From Hydrogenophaga aromaticivorans (lineage in GTDB: Bacteria; Pseudomonadota; Gammaproteobacteria; Burkholderiales; Burkholderiaceae_C): a stretch of 64,000 nucleotides of DNA. Below the pieces are notes generated by a model. That model searched no databases and was not told the DNA's origin. It saw only the letters and a program-made list of their open reading frames with translations. The stretch spans positions 62,001 through 126,000 of the forward strand of contig NZ_VYGV01000027.1 of NCBI RefSeq assembly GCF_013387465.1, written 5' to 3'. Made by a program: the position numbers and the translations under genes. This document shows, one piece after another, positions 1 through 7,509 of this stretch. Position 1 is the stretch's first letter, and every line of letters begins with the position of its first letter.

Positions 1-1
1 G

Positions 2-376
2 GAACAACACAGCTACCAGGGCTTCCCGTGGATGAAGCCGGTGCGCCCGAGCGCCGAGAGCGGCATCACCGGCCCGGTGTACGAGATCCGCACCTACGGC
101 ATCAAGCCGGGCGGCGTGCAGCCCACCATCGACCTCTGGGAAGAGTACGTGCCGGCGCGCGACCAACTCTCGCCCTGCGTGGTCGCCATGGTCGCGCTCG
201 ACGGTCCGCTGCGCTTCACCAACATCTGGGCCTACCCCACGCTTGACGCGCGCTCCAAGGCCCGCGCCGATGCGGTCGCACAAGGCATCTGGCCGCCCAA
301 GGGTGGCCCGGCGCACCTGACCACGAACATGGTCTCCACCATCGCACTGCCCACCGCGGTGTCACCCCTGAAGTGA
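2..376 (+). CDS. NIPSNAP family protein (5' end outside window)
   Basis: This is the C-terminal 124 residues of a NIPSNAP-type ferredoxin-fold protein; the reading frame is open to the left edge, so the true start lies outside. The segment VYEIRTYGIKPGG followed by a Trp/Glu-rich helix is the typical opening of a NIPSNAP domain. A methionine at base 32 falls inside the continuing frame (preceded by EQHSYQGFPW) and is probably not the start. The family has no agreed enzymatic role. It ends 7 bases before a TIM-barrel isomerase-like gene, with which it is probably co-transcribed. Family assignment is fairly secure; function is unknown. Confidence 0.75.
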   Translation, partial: EQHSYQGFPWMKPVRPSAESGITGPVYEIRTYGIKPGGVQPTIDLWEEYVPARDQLSPCVVAMVALDGPLRFTNIWAYPTLDARSKARADAVAQGIWPPKGGPAHLTTNMVSTIALPTAVSPLK

Positions 377-383
377 GGCTGTG

Positions 384-1199
384 ATGACACGCGTCTATTC
401 ACTCGCCTACCTGTCGTCCCACCGCTGCACGCCCCCGGAAGCAATCCGCGTCGCTGCGGCCAACGGCTACCAGTTCGTGGGCCTGCGACTGTGGCCCAAC
501 GCGCCAGGCGCACCGCAGCAGTTCCTGCTCGGTAAACCCGACGTGCTGAAAGAAACACAGGCCGCGATGGCCGACACCGGCGTGGGCATCTTCGATGTGG
601 AGATCATCCGCATCGGCGAAGCCTTCGACCCGCACACCTGGGATCCGCTCTACAACGCCTGCGCCGCGCTCAAAGCCAAAGCCATCCTTATCGCCGGTGA
701 CGACACCAACGAGGCGCGCCTGACGCAGAACTACGCCCGCCTGTGCGAGGTGATGCGGCCCTACGGCCTGACGGCCGATCTGGAGTTCATGCCCTGGACG
801 GCGGTGAAGGACGCCAAGAGCGCGCTGCGGGTCGTGCAGAACGCCGGTTCACCGGCCAACGCCGGCATCCTGGTCGACGCGCTGCACTTCGGCCGCTCGA
901 CCACCACGCTGGATGACATCCGCGCCATCCCGCGCGAACTGCTGCACTACGCGCAGATCTGCGACGCCGTGGCCGGCACGCACTTCACGGTCGAAGAAAT
1001 GATCCACACCGCGCGCTGCGAGCGCCTGCTGCCGGGCGATGGAAGCATCGACGTGCAGGGCCTGTTCGACGCCCTGCCCGCCGACCTGCCGGTGAGTGTG
1101 GAGGTGGTGAACTTCGAGCGCGAGAAAACCGCTGGGCCCGGCGAATGGGCTGGCATCTGCATGGCTGCAAGCCGTCCGTTCGTCGAGCCTCGCGCCTGA
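384..1199 (+). CDS. Sugar phosphate isomerase/epimerase-like TIM-barrel protein
   Basis: A 271-residue protein of the xylose-isomerase-like/AP-endonuclease-2 superfamily. ATG 384 has GAGG five bases upstream and is preferred over GTG 381. Visible features are the opening strand VYSLAYLSSHRCTPPEAI, a central acidic strand (ADLEFMPW), the LVDALHFGRS segment that would supply an Asp and a His to a metal site, and a late SVEVVNFE strand. Members isomerise, epimerise or dehydrate small hydroxy acids or sugars; the substrate cannot be read here. Its position directly after a NIPSNAP gene suggests a joint catabolic role (inference). Confidence 0.7.
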   Translation: MTRVYSLAYLSSHRCTPPEAIRVAAANGYQFVGLRLWPNAPGAPQQFLLGKPDVLKETQAAMADTGVGIFDVEIIRIGEAFDPHTWDPLYNACAALKAKAILIAGDDTNEARLTQNYARLCEVMRPYGLTADLEFMPWTAVKDAKSALRVVQNAGSPANAGILVDALHFGRSTTTLDDIRAIPRELLHYAQICDAVAGTHFTVEEMIHTARCERLLPGDGSIDVQGLFDALPADLPVSVEVVNFEREKTAGPGEWAGICMAASRPFVEPRA

Positions 1200-1213
1200 T
1201 CGGAGAGACATCC

Positions 1214-1285
1214 ATGGTGATTCCGTTCGATCACATTTCGCGGTTGCCGTTTTTCTTTGGCGCCCGCTGGTTCAGCAGTGCTTGA
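1214..1285 (+). CDS. Possible 23-residue small protein or gene remnant
   Basis: A short frame, MVIPFDHISRLPFFFGARWF plus three residues, starts at an ATG preceded by GGAGAGA at good spacing, and stops just before a dispersed GC-rich repeat. In other copies here that repeat begins right after the stop codon of a real gene, so this stop may be the 3' end of a genuine small gene or of a decayed longer one. I recognise no family. Confidence that it is translated is low. Confidence 0.25.
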   Translation: MVIPFDHISRLPFFFGARWFSSA

Positions 1286-1291
1286 CTGACC

Positions 1292-1450
1292 CACCCCTGC
1301 GGCGCTTCGCGCGCCTTCCAGGCCGGGGCTTCGTCAGAGCCGAAGCCTCTTCGGGCTGTCCGAGCCTGCGCAGGCAGGCTCAGAGCCGCAGCCCTCAGCC
1401 CCCCCAAGGGGGCGACACCAGCCGTCCGGCAGAGCCGGCCCGGCGGTGTC
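1292..1450 (+). repeat. Dispersed GC-rich intergenic repeat, copy 1 (expanded)
   Basis: The copy opens with CCACCCCTGCGGCGC right after the TGA of the 23-residue frame and holds the CCCCCCCAAGGGGG core near 1402-1415. It closes with a GGCAGAGCCGGCCCGGCGG segment. Compared with copies near 20.9 and 35.0 kb it carries about 85 extra bases between opening and core. Those extra bases contain their own inverted repeat, GAGCCTGC...GCAGGCTC. It fills most of the 289-base gap before the acyl-CoA dehydrogenase gene. Confidence 0.6.
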
Positions 1451-1488
1451 CCCGGTCAAGCCAACTTCACCCATCTCGAAAGAACCCC

Positions 1489-2652
1489 ATGGATTTCGCC
1501 CTCAACGACGAACAGAAAATGATGATCGACACCATCCGTCGCTTCATCGCCGAAGAACTGCACCCGCTGGAAGATGCGCTGGAAAACACCGGCGCGCTGC
1601 CCGATGCCGATGCGCGCCGCATCCACGCCAAAGCCAAAGAACTGGGCCTGTTCGCGCTCAACATGCCGGCCGAACTCGGCGGTGGCGGCCTGTCGAATCT
1701 GGACCGCATCATCTGCGAAGAGCAGTTCGGCCACACCAGCGACATGCTGATCCGCCGCGCCTTCGGCAACGTCTACGAACCGCTGCTGCACTGCAAGGGT
1801 GAGCAGATCGAACGCTGGCTCAAACCGGCGGTGGAAGGCACACGCACCTGCGCCATCACCATCACCGAATCCGGCGCCGGCTCGGACGCAGCCGGCATCA
1901 AGACCCACGCCAAGCGCAACAGCGAAGGCCAGTGGGTGCTCAACGGCAGCAAACACTTCATCAGCGACGGCGTGTGGTCCGACTTCTTCCTGGTGTCCGC
2001 GAAAACAGGCGAGAAAGAGATCAGCATGTTCATGGTCGACAAGGGCCTGCCCGGTTTCACCGTCGGCAAGGACCAGGCCATGATGGGCATCCGTGGCACG
2101 CCGCACCTGGAGCTGTTCTTCGACAACGTGGTGCTGGACGACGCCACCCTGCTCGGCGAGCAGGGCCAGGGCTTCAAGCTGGCCATGGGTGCGCTCAACG
2201 TGGTGCGCCTGGCGCAGGTGGGCGCGCGCGCGGTGGGCAAGGCCACGCACGTGTGCGAGCTGATGCTCAACTACGCCAACGACCGCAAGCAGTTCAACAC
2301 GAAGATCGGCGACTTCCAGATGGTCCAGCAGATGCTGGCCGACAGCGTGATCGAGATCAATGCCGCGCGGTGGATGGTCTACCACGCCGCCTGGATGCTG
2401 GACCAGGGCCTGGACGCGCGCGAACAGATCGCCATGGTCAAGGTGCACGCGGCCGAAACCCTGGGCCGCGTGGTGGACCGCGCGGTGCAGGTGTTCGGCG
2501 GCATGGGCTTCTGCAAGGAACTGCCGATCGAGCGCTATTACCGCGACGCGCGCATCTACCGCATCTTTGACGGCACCAGCGAGATCCACCGCGGTGTGAT
2601 CGCCAAGAGTGCGCTGAAAAAAGGCGCCGTGTTGTTCGACGTGAACCGGTGA
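1489..2652 (+). CDS. Acyl-CoA dehydrogenase
   Basis: A 387-residue FAD-dependent acyl-CoA dehydrogenase catalysing alpha,beta-dehydrogenation of an acyl-CoA with electrons passed to ETF. The ATG at 1489 gives the normal N-terminus (MDFALNDEQKMMIDTIRRF); the open frame upstream runs through the repeat. Signatures are TITESGAGSDAAG (residues about 123-135), LNGSKHFISDG, a QVFGGMGF segment and IFDGTSEIHR near the C-terminus. In medium- and short-chain enzymes the corresponding YEGT Glu is the catalytic base; here it is Asp361, so either Asp acts or another residue does. It overlaps the next gene by four bases, indicating translational coupling to a CoA-transferase. Confidence 0.9.
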   Translation: MDFALNDEQKMMIDTIRRFIAEELHPLEDALENTGALPDADARRIHAKAKELGLFALNMPAELGGGGLSNLDRIICEEQFGHTSDMLIRRAFGNVYEPLLHCKGEQIERWLKPAVEGTRTCAITITESGAGSDAAGIKTHAKRNSEGQWVLNGSKHFISDGVWSDFFLVSAKTGEKEISMFMVDKGLPGFTVGKDQAMMGIRGTPHLELFFDNVVLDDATLLGEQGQGFKLAMGALNVVRLAQVGARAVGKATHVCELMLNYANDRKQFNTKIGDFQMVQQMLADSVIEINAARWMVYHAAWMLDQGLDAREQIAMVKVHAAETLGRVVDRAVQVFGGMGFCKELPIERYYRDARIYRIFDGTSEIHRGVIAKSALKKGAVLFDVNR

Positions 2653-4235
2653 ATACCATGAACAGCAAATTCATGACCGCTGCAGAAGCAGCGAACCTGA
2701 TCAAAGACGGCGACACCGTGGGCCTGATGGGCGGCGGCGGTGGCCTGATGGAGGCCACGCACGTGTTCGAAGCGGTGCAGGCGCGCTACCTCTCCACGCA
2801 ACAACCGCGCAACCTCACGGTGATGCACGCGCTGGGCATCGGCGACAAGAAGACCAAGGGCATGAACTGCTTCGCACACGAAGGCCTGGTGAAGAAGGTC
2901 ATCGGCGGCCACTGGGTCTGGTCGCCGGCGATGCAGCAGCTCGCGCTCAGCAACCAGATCGAGGCCTACATCCTGCCCGGCGGCGTATCCAGCCAGCTCA
3001 TGCGCGAGATCGGCGCCGGCCGGCCCGGCCTCATCAGCCACGTGGGCCTGGGCACGGTCTGCGACCCGCGCTTTGGTGGCGGGCGCATGAACGCCGCCGC
3101 GAAAGACGACCTCGCCGAGGTGATCCAGATCGACGGCCGCGAATGGCTGCGCTACAAGCCCTTCCCAATCCACGTCGCCATCGTGCGCGCCAGCGCGGCC
3201 GATGAAGACGGCAACATCAGCTTCGAACACGAGGCCGCCAACCTCGACGCGCAGTCGCTCGCGCTGGCCGCGCGCAACAGCGGCGGCACGGTGATCGTGC
3301 AGGTCAAGGAACGCTTGCCGAAAGGCGCGCTCAAGGCGCGCGAAGTGCGCATCCCCTCGGCCTGGGTGGACGCCATCGTGGTGGACCCCGCCCAACAGAC
3401 CAGCTACGACATCCCGTTCGACCCGGCCTTCAGCGGCGAACTCACGGGCGACGCCCGCGCGGCCAGCGAAGCGGAAGACCACGCACGCGAACTCGCCGCC
3501 TCACAGGAAGCCTTCAGCGAACGCCAGGCCGTGGCGCGCCGCGCCCACATTGAACTCTTCAACACCGGCAAGGCGCGCCCGGTCATCAACTACGGCGTGG
3601 GCGTGCCCGACGCGGTCGCCAAGCTGATCGCCGCGCGCAACGAGCAGCACCGCATCTACCAGACCATCGAACACGGCACCTACGGTGGCACGCTGATGGA
3701 CGGCGTGCTGTTCGGTTACGCACGCAACGCCACGGCCATGCTGGACGCGGCGACACAGTTCGACTTCTATGGCGGCGGCGGGCTGGACGTGGCCTGCCTG
3801 GGCTTTGGTGAATTCGACACCGAGGGCAGCGTCAACGTCTCGCGCCTGGGCGGCGTCACCGTCGGCCCCGGCGGCTTCATCGACATCGCGCAGAACGCGA
3901 AGAAGGTGGTGTTCTGCGGCACGCTGGCGGCCAAGGGCGTGAAGCTGCAGACCGGCGACGGCCAGATGCGCGTGCTGCAGCAGGGCAGCGTGAAAAAGCT
4001 CGTGAAACAGGTCGACCAGATCACCTTCAGCGGCCCGCAGGGCCTGGTGCGCGGGCAGGAGGTGCTCTACCTCACCGAACGCGGCAGCTTCCGCCTCACG
4101 CCACAGGGCGTCGAGCTGTACGAGATCGCGCCCGGCATCGACCTGCAGCGCGACATCCTCGACCAGATGGACTTTGTGCCGCTGGTTGCCCAAGACCTGA
4201 AGGTCATGGACAGCGCACACTTCACGGCTGCTTGA
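2649..4235 (+). CDS. Family I CoA-transferase, fused alpha/beta subunits (YdiF-like)
   Basis: A 528-residue single-chain acyl-CoA:acetate/3-oxoacid CoA-transferase that moves CoA between carboxylic acids. The N-terminal half has a glycine-rich loop (GLMGGGGGLM). The C-terminal half holds TIEHGTYGG, whose Glu341 matches the catalytic glutamate that forms the glutamyl-CoA thioester in this family. GTG 2649 overlaps the dehydrogenase stop (GTGA); ATG 2658 is an alternative. Paired with the dehydrogenase, it probably activates a carboxylic acid for beta-oxidation-like breakdown. The substrate is not evident. A hairpin with a U-tract follows immediately. Confidence 0.88.
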   Translation: MNTMNSKFMTAAEAANLIKDGDTVGLMGGGGGLMEATHVFEAVQARYLSTQQPRNLTVMHALGIGDKKTKGMNCFAHEGLVKKVIGGHWVWSPAMQQLALSNQIEAYILPGGVSSQLMREIGAGRPGLISHVGLGTVCDPRFGGGRMNAAAKDDLAEVIQIDGREWLRYKPFPIHVAIVRASAADEDGNISFEHEAANLDAQSLALAARNSGGTVIVQVKERLPKGALKAREVRIPSAWVDAIVVDPAQQTSYDIPFDPAFSGELTGDARAASEAEDHARELAASQEAFSERQAVARRAHIELFNTGKARPVINYGVGVPDAVAKLIAARNEQHRIYQTIEHGTYGGTLMDGVLFGYARNATAMLDAATQFDFYGGGGLDVACLGFGEFDTEGSVNVSRLGGVTVGPGGFIDIAQNAKKVVFCGTLAAKGVKLQTGDGQMRVLQQGSVKKLVKQVDQITFSGPQGLVRGQEVLYLTERGSFRLTPQGVELYEIAPGIDLQRDILDQMDFVPLVAQDLKVMDSAHFTAA

Positions 4236-4236
4236 A

Positions 4237-4273
4237 CACCCCCATGCGAAGCGGCGCAGGGGGGGCTCTTTTT
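4237..4273 (+). terminator. Rho-independent terminator after the CoA-transferase gene
   Basis: The arm ACCCCCATGCG pairs with CGCAGGGGGG around an AAGCGG loop and is followed by CTCTTTTT. It lies between the convergent CoA-transferase and J-domain genes. Confidence 0.7.
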
Positions 4274-5316
4274 CAGCGCTGTGATTTCAACTGGTCGTAG
4301 GCGTCGCCCACCCGTTTGAACGCCTCTTCGGCCAGCTTGTGCACCAGCGGCGACACATGGCCCAGCCGGTCCGGGTGGTACTGCTGCAGCAGCGAGCGGC
4401 GCGCCCGCTCCACTGTGTCCCAGGAGCTGTTCCGGGCCAGACCCCGCACCGCCCACGGATCCATCGACGCCAAAGCTGGCGCCTCTGGCACTTCGGCATC
4501 CGTTTCGTCGTCGGGCGCCGCTTCCGCCTCCAGCCGCTGCACGACGCAGATGGCCGCCTGCCAGTGCACGGCGTATTCCGTCTGGCAACTGGGGCAGCGG
4601 ATTTCGCCGGGCTCGGGCAGGTGCGGAATGCGCAGACGCTTCTGGCAACAGGTGCAGCGCAGGATGCCGTGGGGCGGCGTCGCGTCATCCGGCTCGGCCG
4701 ATTCGGTTTCTGCCTCTGCCACGCCGGCGTCCAGCGCGGCGCGCAACAGCTCGGTTTTCGACATCGGCCGCTGCCGCAGTTCGGCCCGCAGAGCCTCGCA
4801 CACCGCCGGGTAGGCCCCGTGTTCGCGGTGCATCGCGGCCAGTTCGTCCACCGCAAATCCCTGCAGCGGGCGCTGGCGGTTGGGCGGTGGCAGCAGTTCC
4901 AGTTCACCGGGTTCGGTGGCCAGCAGCCGGCAGGCATGCAGGATGTCTTCACCGGTCAGGTCGTCGCAGGCCAGCGCGTCGGCCGGGTCCAGCAGCCCGG
5001 CGAGCATCTCGATGGTCAGGCGCGGCAGATCCAGAAAAGCCGCGCAGGCCTCGACCACGTCATCGTCCAGCGACTCGATGGGCCGGAACCCGATGCGCAG
5101 CTGGCTCAGGCTCCAGTAGCTCACGCCCATGGCCGAGGCCAGTTCGCTCAGCGACAGATCCCGCTCGTCCGCACACTGCGAGAGCGCTGCGATCAGCAGG
5201 CCACCGGGGCGCGAGAGCTCGTCGGGGTTGAGGCGCCCGCTCCAGGCAACGGGAGCGAATTCGACCGGTTTTTTCCGGAAGGCCGATGCGGCGTCGCGGG
5301 CGGGGGCTTGTTGCAT
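4273..5316 (-). CDS. J-domain protein with zinc ribbon
   Basis: A protein of about 347 residues with three visible parts. An N-terminal and middle region has no recognised family. A zinc ribbon is formed by the pairs CTCC and CPSC spaced about 22 residues apart. A C-terminal J-domain carries the HPD motif in QQYHPDRLGH and should stimulate an Hsp70 ATPase. In classical DnaJ the J-domain is N-terminal, so this is an atypical co-chaperone. ATG 5316 (MQQAPARD) is chosen; in-frame ATGs at 5391 and 5415 would extend it, and no start has a convincing ribosome site. The gene begins just past the terminator of the upstream porin gene and so probably has its own promoter. Confidence 0.7.
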   Translation of the reverse strand: MQQAPARDAASAFRKKPVEFAPVAWSGRLNPDELSRPGGLLIAALSQCADERDLSLSELASAMGVSYWSLSQLRIGFRPIESLDDDVVEACAAFLDLPRLTIEMLAGLLDPADALACDDLTGEDILHACRLLATEPGELELLPPPNRQRPLQGFAVDELAAMHREHGAYPAVCEALRAELRQRPMSKTELLRAALDAGVAEAETESAEPDDATPPHGILRCTCCQKRLRIPHLPEPGEIRCPSCQTEYAVHWQAAICVVQRLEAEAAPDDETDAEVPEAPALASMDPWAVRGLARNSSWDTVERARRSLLQQYHPDRLGHVSPLVHKLAEEAFKRVGDAYDQLKSQR

Positions 5317-5422
5317 GGCGTCGGGGATCTGACTGAACAGCAGTGAGGGAAACAGGAGCACCGATGGTAGCGACCCCGCTGCTGATCCCATGTGCGCTCG
5401 GGTACTGAGGGTCATTTCAGTC

Positions 5423-5454
5423 AAAAAAAAGCCGCCAGCGACGAACTGGCGGCT
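5423..5454 (-). terminator. Rho-independent terminator of the porin gene
   Basis: Read on the minus strand, GCCGCCAG and CTGGCGGC form an eight-pair stem with a TTCGTCG loop followed by a run of eight U residues. It lies about 30 bases beyond the porin stop codon. Confidence 0.9.
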
Positions 5455-5484
5455 CAAACCCTGGAAATACTAGCGGCCCATCGA

Positions 5485-6423
5485 TCAGAACGTGTGCAGC
5501 AGGCCGACGCCGTAGGACTTGCGGTCGTCGCCGTTGCGCTTGACGAAATCGACGTAGACCGAGGTGCGCTTGGACAGCGCGTAGTTGGCGAACAGCTCGG
5601 TCGCGTTGACTTCGGTCTCGGAGTTGCGGGCGTGCTGGAAGCCGACATTGGTCACCGCACCGACGGGGGCGACGGCGCCCACGTAGACGCCCTTGCCGGC
5701 CGCTTCGGTTTCACGCACCACGTAACCGCCCACCACCTTGGCCACGCCAAAGTCGTACGAGCCCGCCACCGCCTGTGCCGTGCGGTTGCCCGCAACGCGC
5801 TTGGTTTCGGCCACATAGCCCACGGCCAGCGGGCCGTTGCCGTAGTTGGCGCGCACCTGCACGCTGCGCTGGTCTTCATTGTTGCCCGCCAGCACCAGGC
5901 TCACGCCGGCGTCAAAACCGGAGAAGTTGGGCGTGACGTACTGCAGTTGCGCGGAACGGCGCGAGGAGCCGTACCAGGTGACCGGGCTGATGCCGGCGTT
6001 GTCCATCGCGGACGAGGTGGAGATGCCGTTCAGGTCAAAGCGGGCGTGGCCCTGCGTGCCGAAGGACGAGGTGCGGCCAAAACGCGTGGAACCAAAGTTG
6101 CCGGACAGGCCGACCCAGGCTTCGCGCGAGAAGTTCAGGCTGGGACCGCCATCGACCAGGCTCAGGCCACCGCTTTCCAGGTTGAAGTTGGCCTTCAGGC
6201 CGCCGCCCAGGTCCTCCGTGCCGCGGAAGCCGATGCGGGTGGGCGTGTGGTAGCTCTGGGCTGGCGAGGTGGCGCTCTTGCCGCCGTTCATGCCGAACTT
6301 GCCGTCGGTCGTCTTGCCCACGCTGACGTCGAGCACGCCGTACATCGTCACCGACGATTGCGCCATCGCACCGCCACAGGCCATCACGGCGGCCAGTGCC
6401 AGGAAGTGTTGCTTGAATTTCAT
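5485..6423 (-). CDS. Gram-negative outer-membrane porin
   Basis: A 312-residue trimeric beta-barrel porin of the Burkholderiales type. It has a clear signal peptide (MKFKQHFLALAAVMACGGA, cleaved after MAQ), a mature start SSVTMYGVLDVSVGK, alternating beta-strand pattern throughout, and a C-terminal Phe (GLLHTF) expected for BAM-dependent assembly. ATG 6423 has GGAGA upstream; an upstream in-frame extension to 6543 is unlikely. It is divergent from a TetR regulator and a TRAP operon. Its promoter contains two GTTCGTACAT-like boxes that recur before the TRAP operon, so it probably serves as the outer-membrane entry for the same substrate (inference). Confidence 0.92.
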   Translation of the reverse strand: MKFKQHFLALAAVMACGGAMAQSSVTMYGVLDVSVGKTTDGKFGMNGGKSATSPAQSYHTPTRIGFRGTEDLGGGLKANFNLESGGLSLVDGGPSLNFSREAWVGLSGNFGSTRFGRTSSFGTQGHARFDLNGISTSSAMDNAGISPVTWYGSSRRSAQLQYVTPNFSGFDAGVSLVLAGNNEDQRSVQVRANYGNGPLAVGYVAETKRVAGNRTAQAVAGSYDFGVAKVVGGYVVRETEAAGKGVYVGAVAPVGAVTNVGFQHARNSETEVNATELFANYALSKRTSVYVDFVKRNGDDRKSYGVGLLHTF

Positions 6424-6534
6424 GATGTCTCCAACAAAGGGGGTGAATACCGCCGTCCGTGTCATGCCTGCGCACGGCCTCGCAAAGCGGCGCTCCGGGG
6501 TTCGGAGCCAGCGAATTAGAGAATGGAACATATG

Positions 6535-6550
6535 TACGAACAAGTTAATT
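6535..6550. promoter_or_regulatory. Candidate TetR operator 1
   Basis: TACGAACAAGTTAATT is an imperfect dyad within ATGTACGAAC, the reverse complement of the GTTCGTACAT word also found before the TRAP operon. It lies in the porin/tetR intergenic region about 110 bases upstream of the porin start. Confidence 0.5.
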
Positions 6551-6576
6551 CAGGCATAGCTGCTAGATGTGGCCTG

Positions 6577-6592
6577 TATGGAACGTTTCGTA
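6577..6592. promoter_or_regulatory. Candidate TetR operator 2
   Basis: TATGGAACGTTTCGTA is the core of a 20-base near-palindrome (6575-6594) with outer arms TGTA/TACA. Eight of ten arm positions are symmetric. It is the best dyad of the three related sites in this locus. Confidence 0.55.
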
Positions 6593-6701
6593 CATTTCCG
6601 GGGTTTTCACCTATGGCGCCAGCATCCGGGCCTGCTTTCGGGAATGCCGTGGACCTGTCCGGCGTGACCACCGAGGCGCACGTTTCAGGCATGCCCCGTC
6701 C

Positions 6702-6707
6702 TATACT
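6702..6707 (+). promoter_or_regulatory. Possible -10 element giving a leaderless tetR transcript
   Basis: TATACT ends seven bases before the ATG at 6714, so a transcript would begin at or next to the start codon. No Shine-Dalgarno sequence precedes that ATG, which fits leaderless translation. No clear -35 is visible. Confidence 0.35.
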
Positions 6708-6713
6708 GCCGAA

Positions 6714-7376
6714 ATGAACCAGTCAGTACCTTCTGCCGTGCCCGCATCCACCGCCACCGGTCGCACCAACGACCCGGCGCGGACCATGGCCAACATCCTC
6801 GAAGTGGCCATCGCGGAGTTCGCTGAAAAAGGCCTGGCCGGCGCCCGCATCGACGAGATCGCCGCCGCCACGCAGACCAGCAAGCGCATGATCTACTATT
6901 ATTTCGAGAGCAAAGAAGGCCTGTACCTGGCGGCACTCGAAGAGTCGTACCGACGCATGCGCGAGATCGAGAGCGAGCAGCATCTGGACGACCTGGAGCC
7001 CGAGGCCGCCCTGCGCCGGCTGGTGGAATTCACCTTCGATCACCACGCCAGCCACGAGGACTACATCCGCCTGGTGATCTCGGAAAACATGAACCGGGGC
7101 CAGTTCCTCGCCCAGAGCAAGAGCATCCAGCAGCTCAACGTGCCGGCCATCTCGGCCATCCACCGGCTCTACGAACGCGGCGTGGCCGGCGGGATCTTCC
7201 GCCCAGGCCTGGACCCGATCGATATTCACGCGTCCATCTCGGCCTTGACATTCTTCAATGTCTCCAACCGCCACACTTTCGGCCTGATCTTCAAGCGCGA
7301 CCTGTCCGCCCCTGAAGTCAAGGCCCAGCGCCGCGCCAGCATCGTCGACATGGTGCTGCGCTTCGTGCGGGCCTGA
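6714..7376 (+). CDS. TetR/AcrR family transcriptional regulator
   Basis: A 220-residue TetR repressor. The N-terminal helix-turn-helix is clear: ILEVAIAEFAEKGLAGARIDEIA followed by TSKRMIYYYFESKEGLYLAAL. The remainder is a helical ligand-binding domain with a C-terminal FNVSNRHTFGLIF segment seen in many proteobacterial relatives. ATG 6714 (MNQSV) fits the family length; the frame opens earlier without support. It sits between a divergent porin gene and a downstream TRAP transporter, and three related dyads flank it. Likely role: ligand-responsive repressor of uptake genes for a hydroaromatic or carboxylic acid (inference). Confidence 0.88.
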   Translation: MNQSVPSAVPASTATGRTNDPARTMANILEVAIAEFAEKGLAGARIDEIAAATQTSKRMIYYYFESKEGLYLAALEESYRRMREIESEQHLDDLEPEAALRRLVEFTFDHHASHEDYIRLVISENMNRGQFLAQSKSIQQLNVPAISAIHRLYERGVAGGIFRPGLDPIDIHASISALTFFNVSNRHTFGLIFKRDLSAPEVKAQRRASIVDMVLRFVRA

Positions 7377-7396
7377 TCAGCGCCGCCATCCCTCAA

Positions 7397-7413
7397 CGGC
7401 GCCGCAGGCGCCG
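7397..7413 (+). terminator. Hairpin after the tetR gene, no U-tract
   Basis: CGGCGCC and GGCGCCG form a perfect seven-pair stem around GCA about 20 bases past the tetR stop. There is no U-run, so it may only stabilise the transcript end. Confidence 0.3.
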
Positions 7414-7460
7414 CTGAGCCATCTGCGCCTGGCCATCAGGGTAAATACCAATCCACAGAT

Positions 7461-7476
7461 TACTAACCAGTTCGTA
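7461..7476. promoter_or_regulatory. Candidate TetR operator 3 before the TRAP operon
   Basis: TACTAACCAGTTCGTA is a dyad (TACnAAC-N2-GTTnGTA) containing the GTTCGTACAT word (7470-7479). It lies 34-49 bases before the GTG of the TRAP small permease, suitable for repression. Confidence 0.5.
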
Positions 7477-7509
7477 CATTAACAACAAGACACCCGCAGG
7501 AGACAACCC

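Noticed and set aside
1282..1488. N-terminal extension of the acyl-CoA dehydrogenase
   Set aside because: The extra residues are Arg/Pro/Ser-rich translation of a dispersed repeat. Homology begins at MDFALNDEQ (1489).
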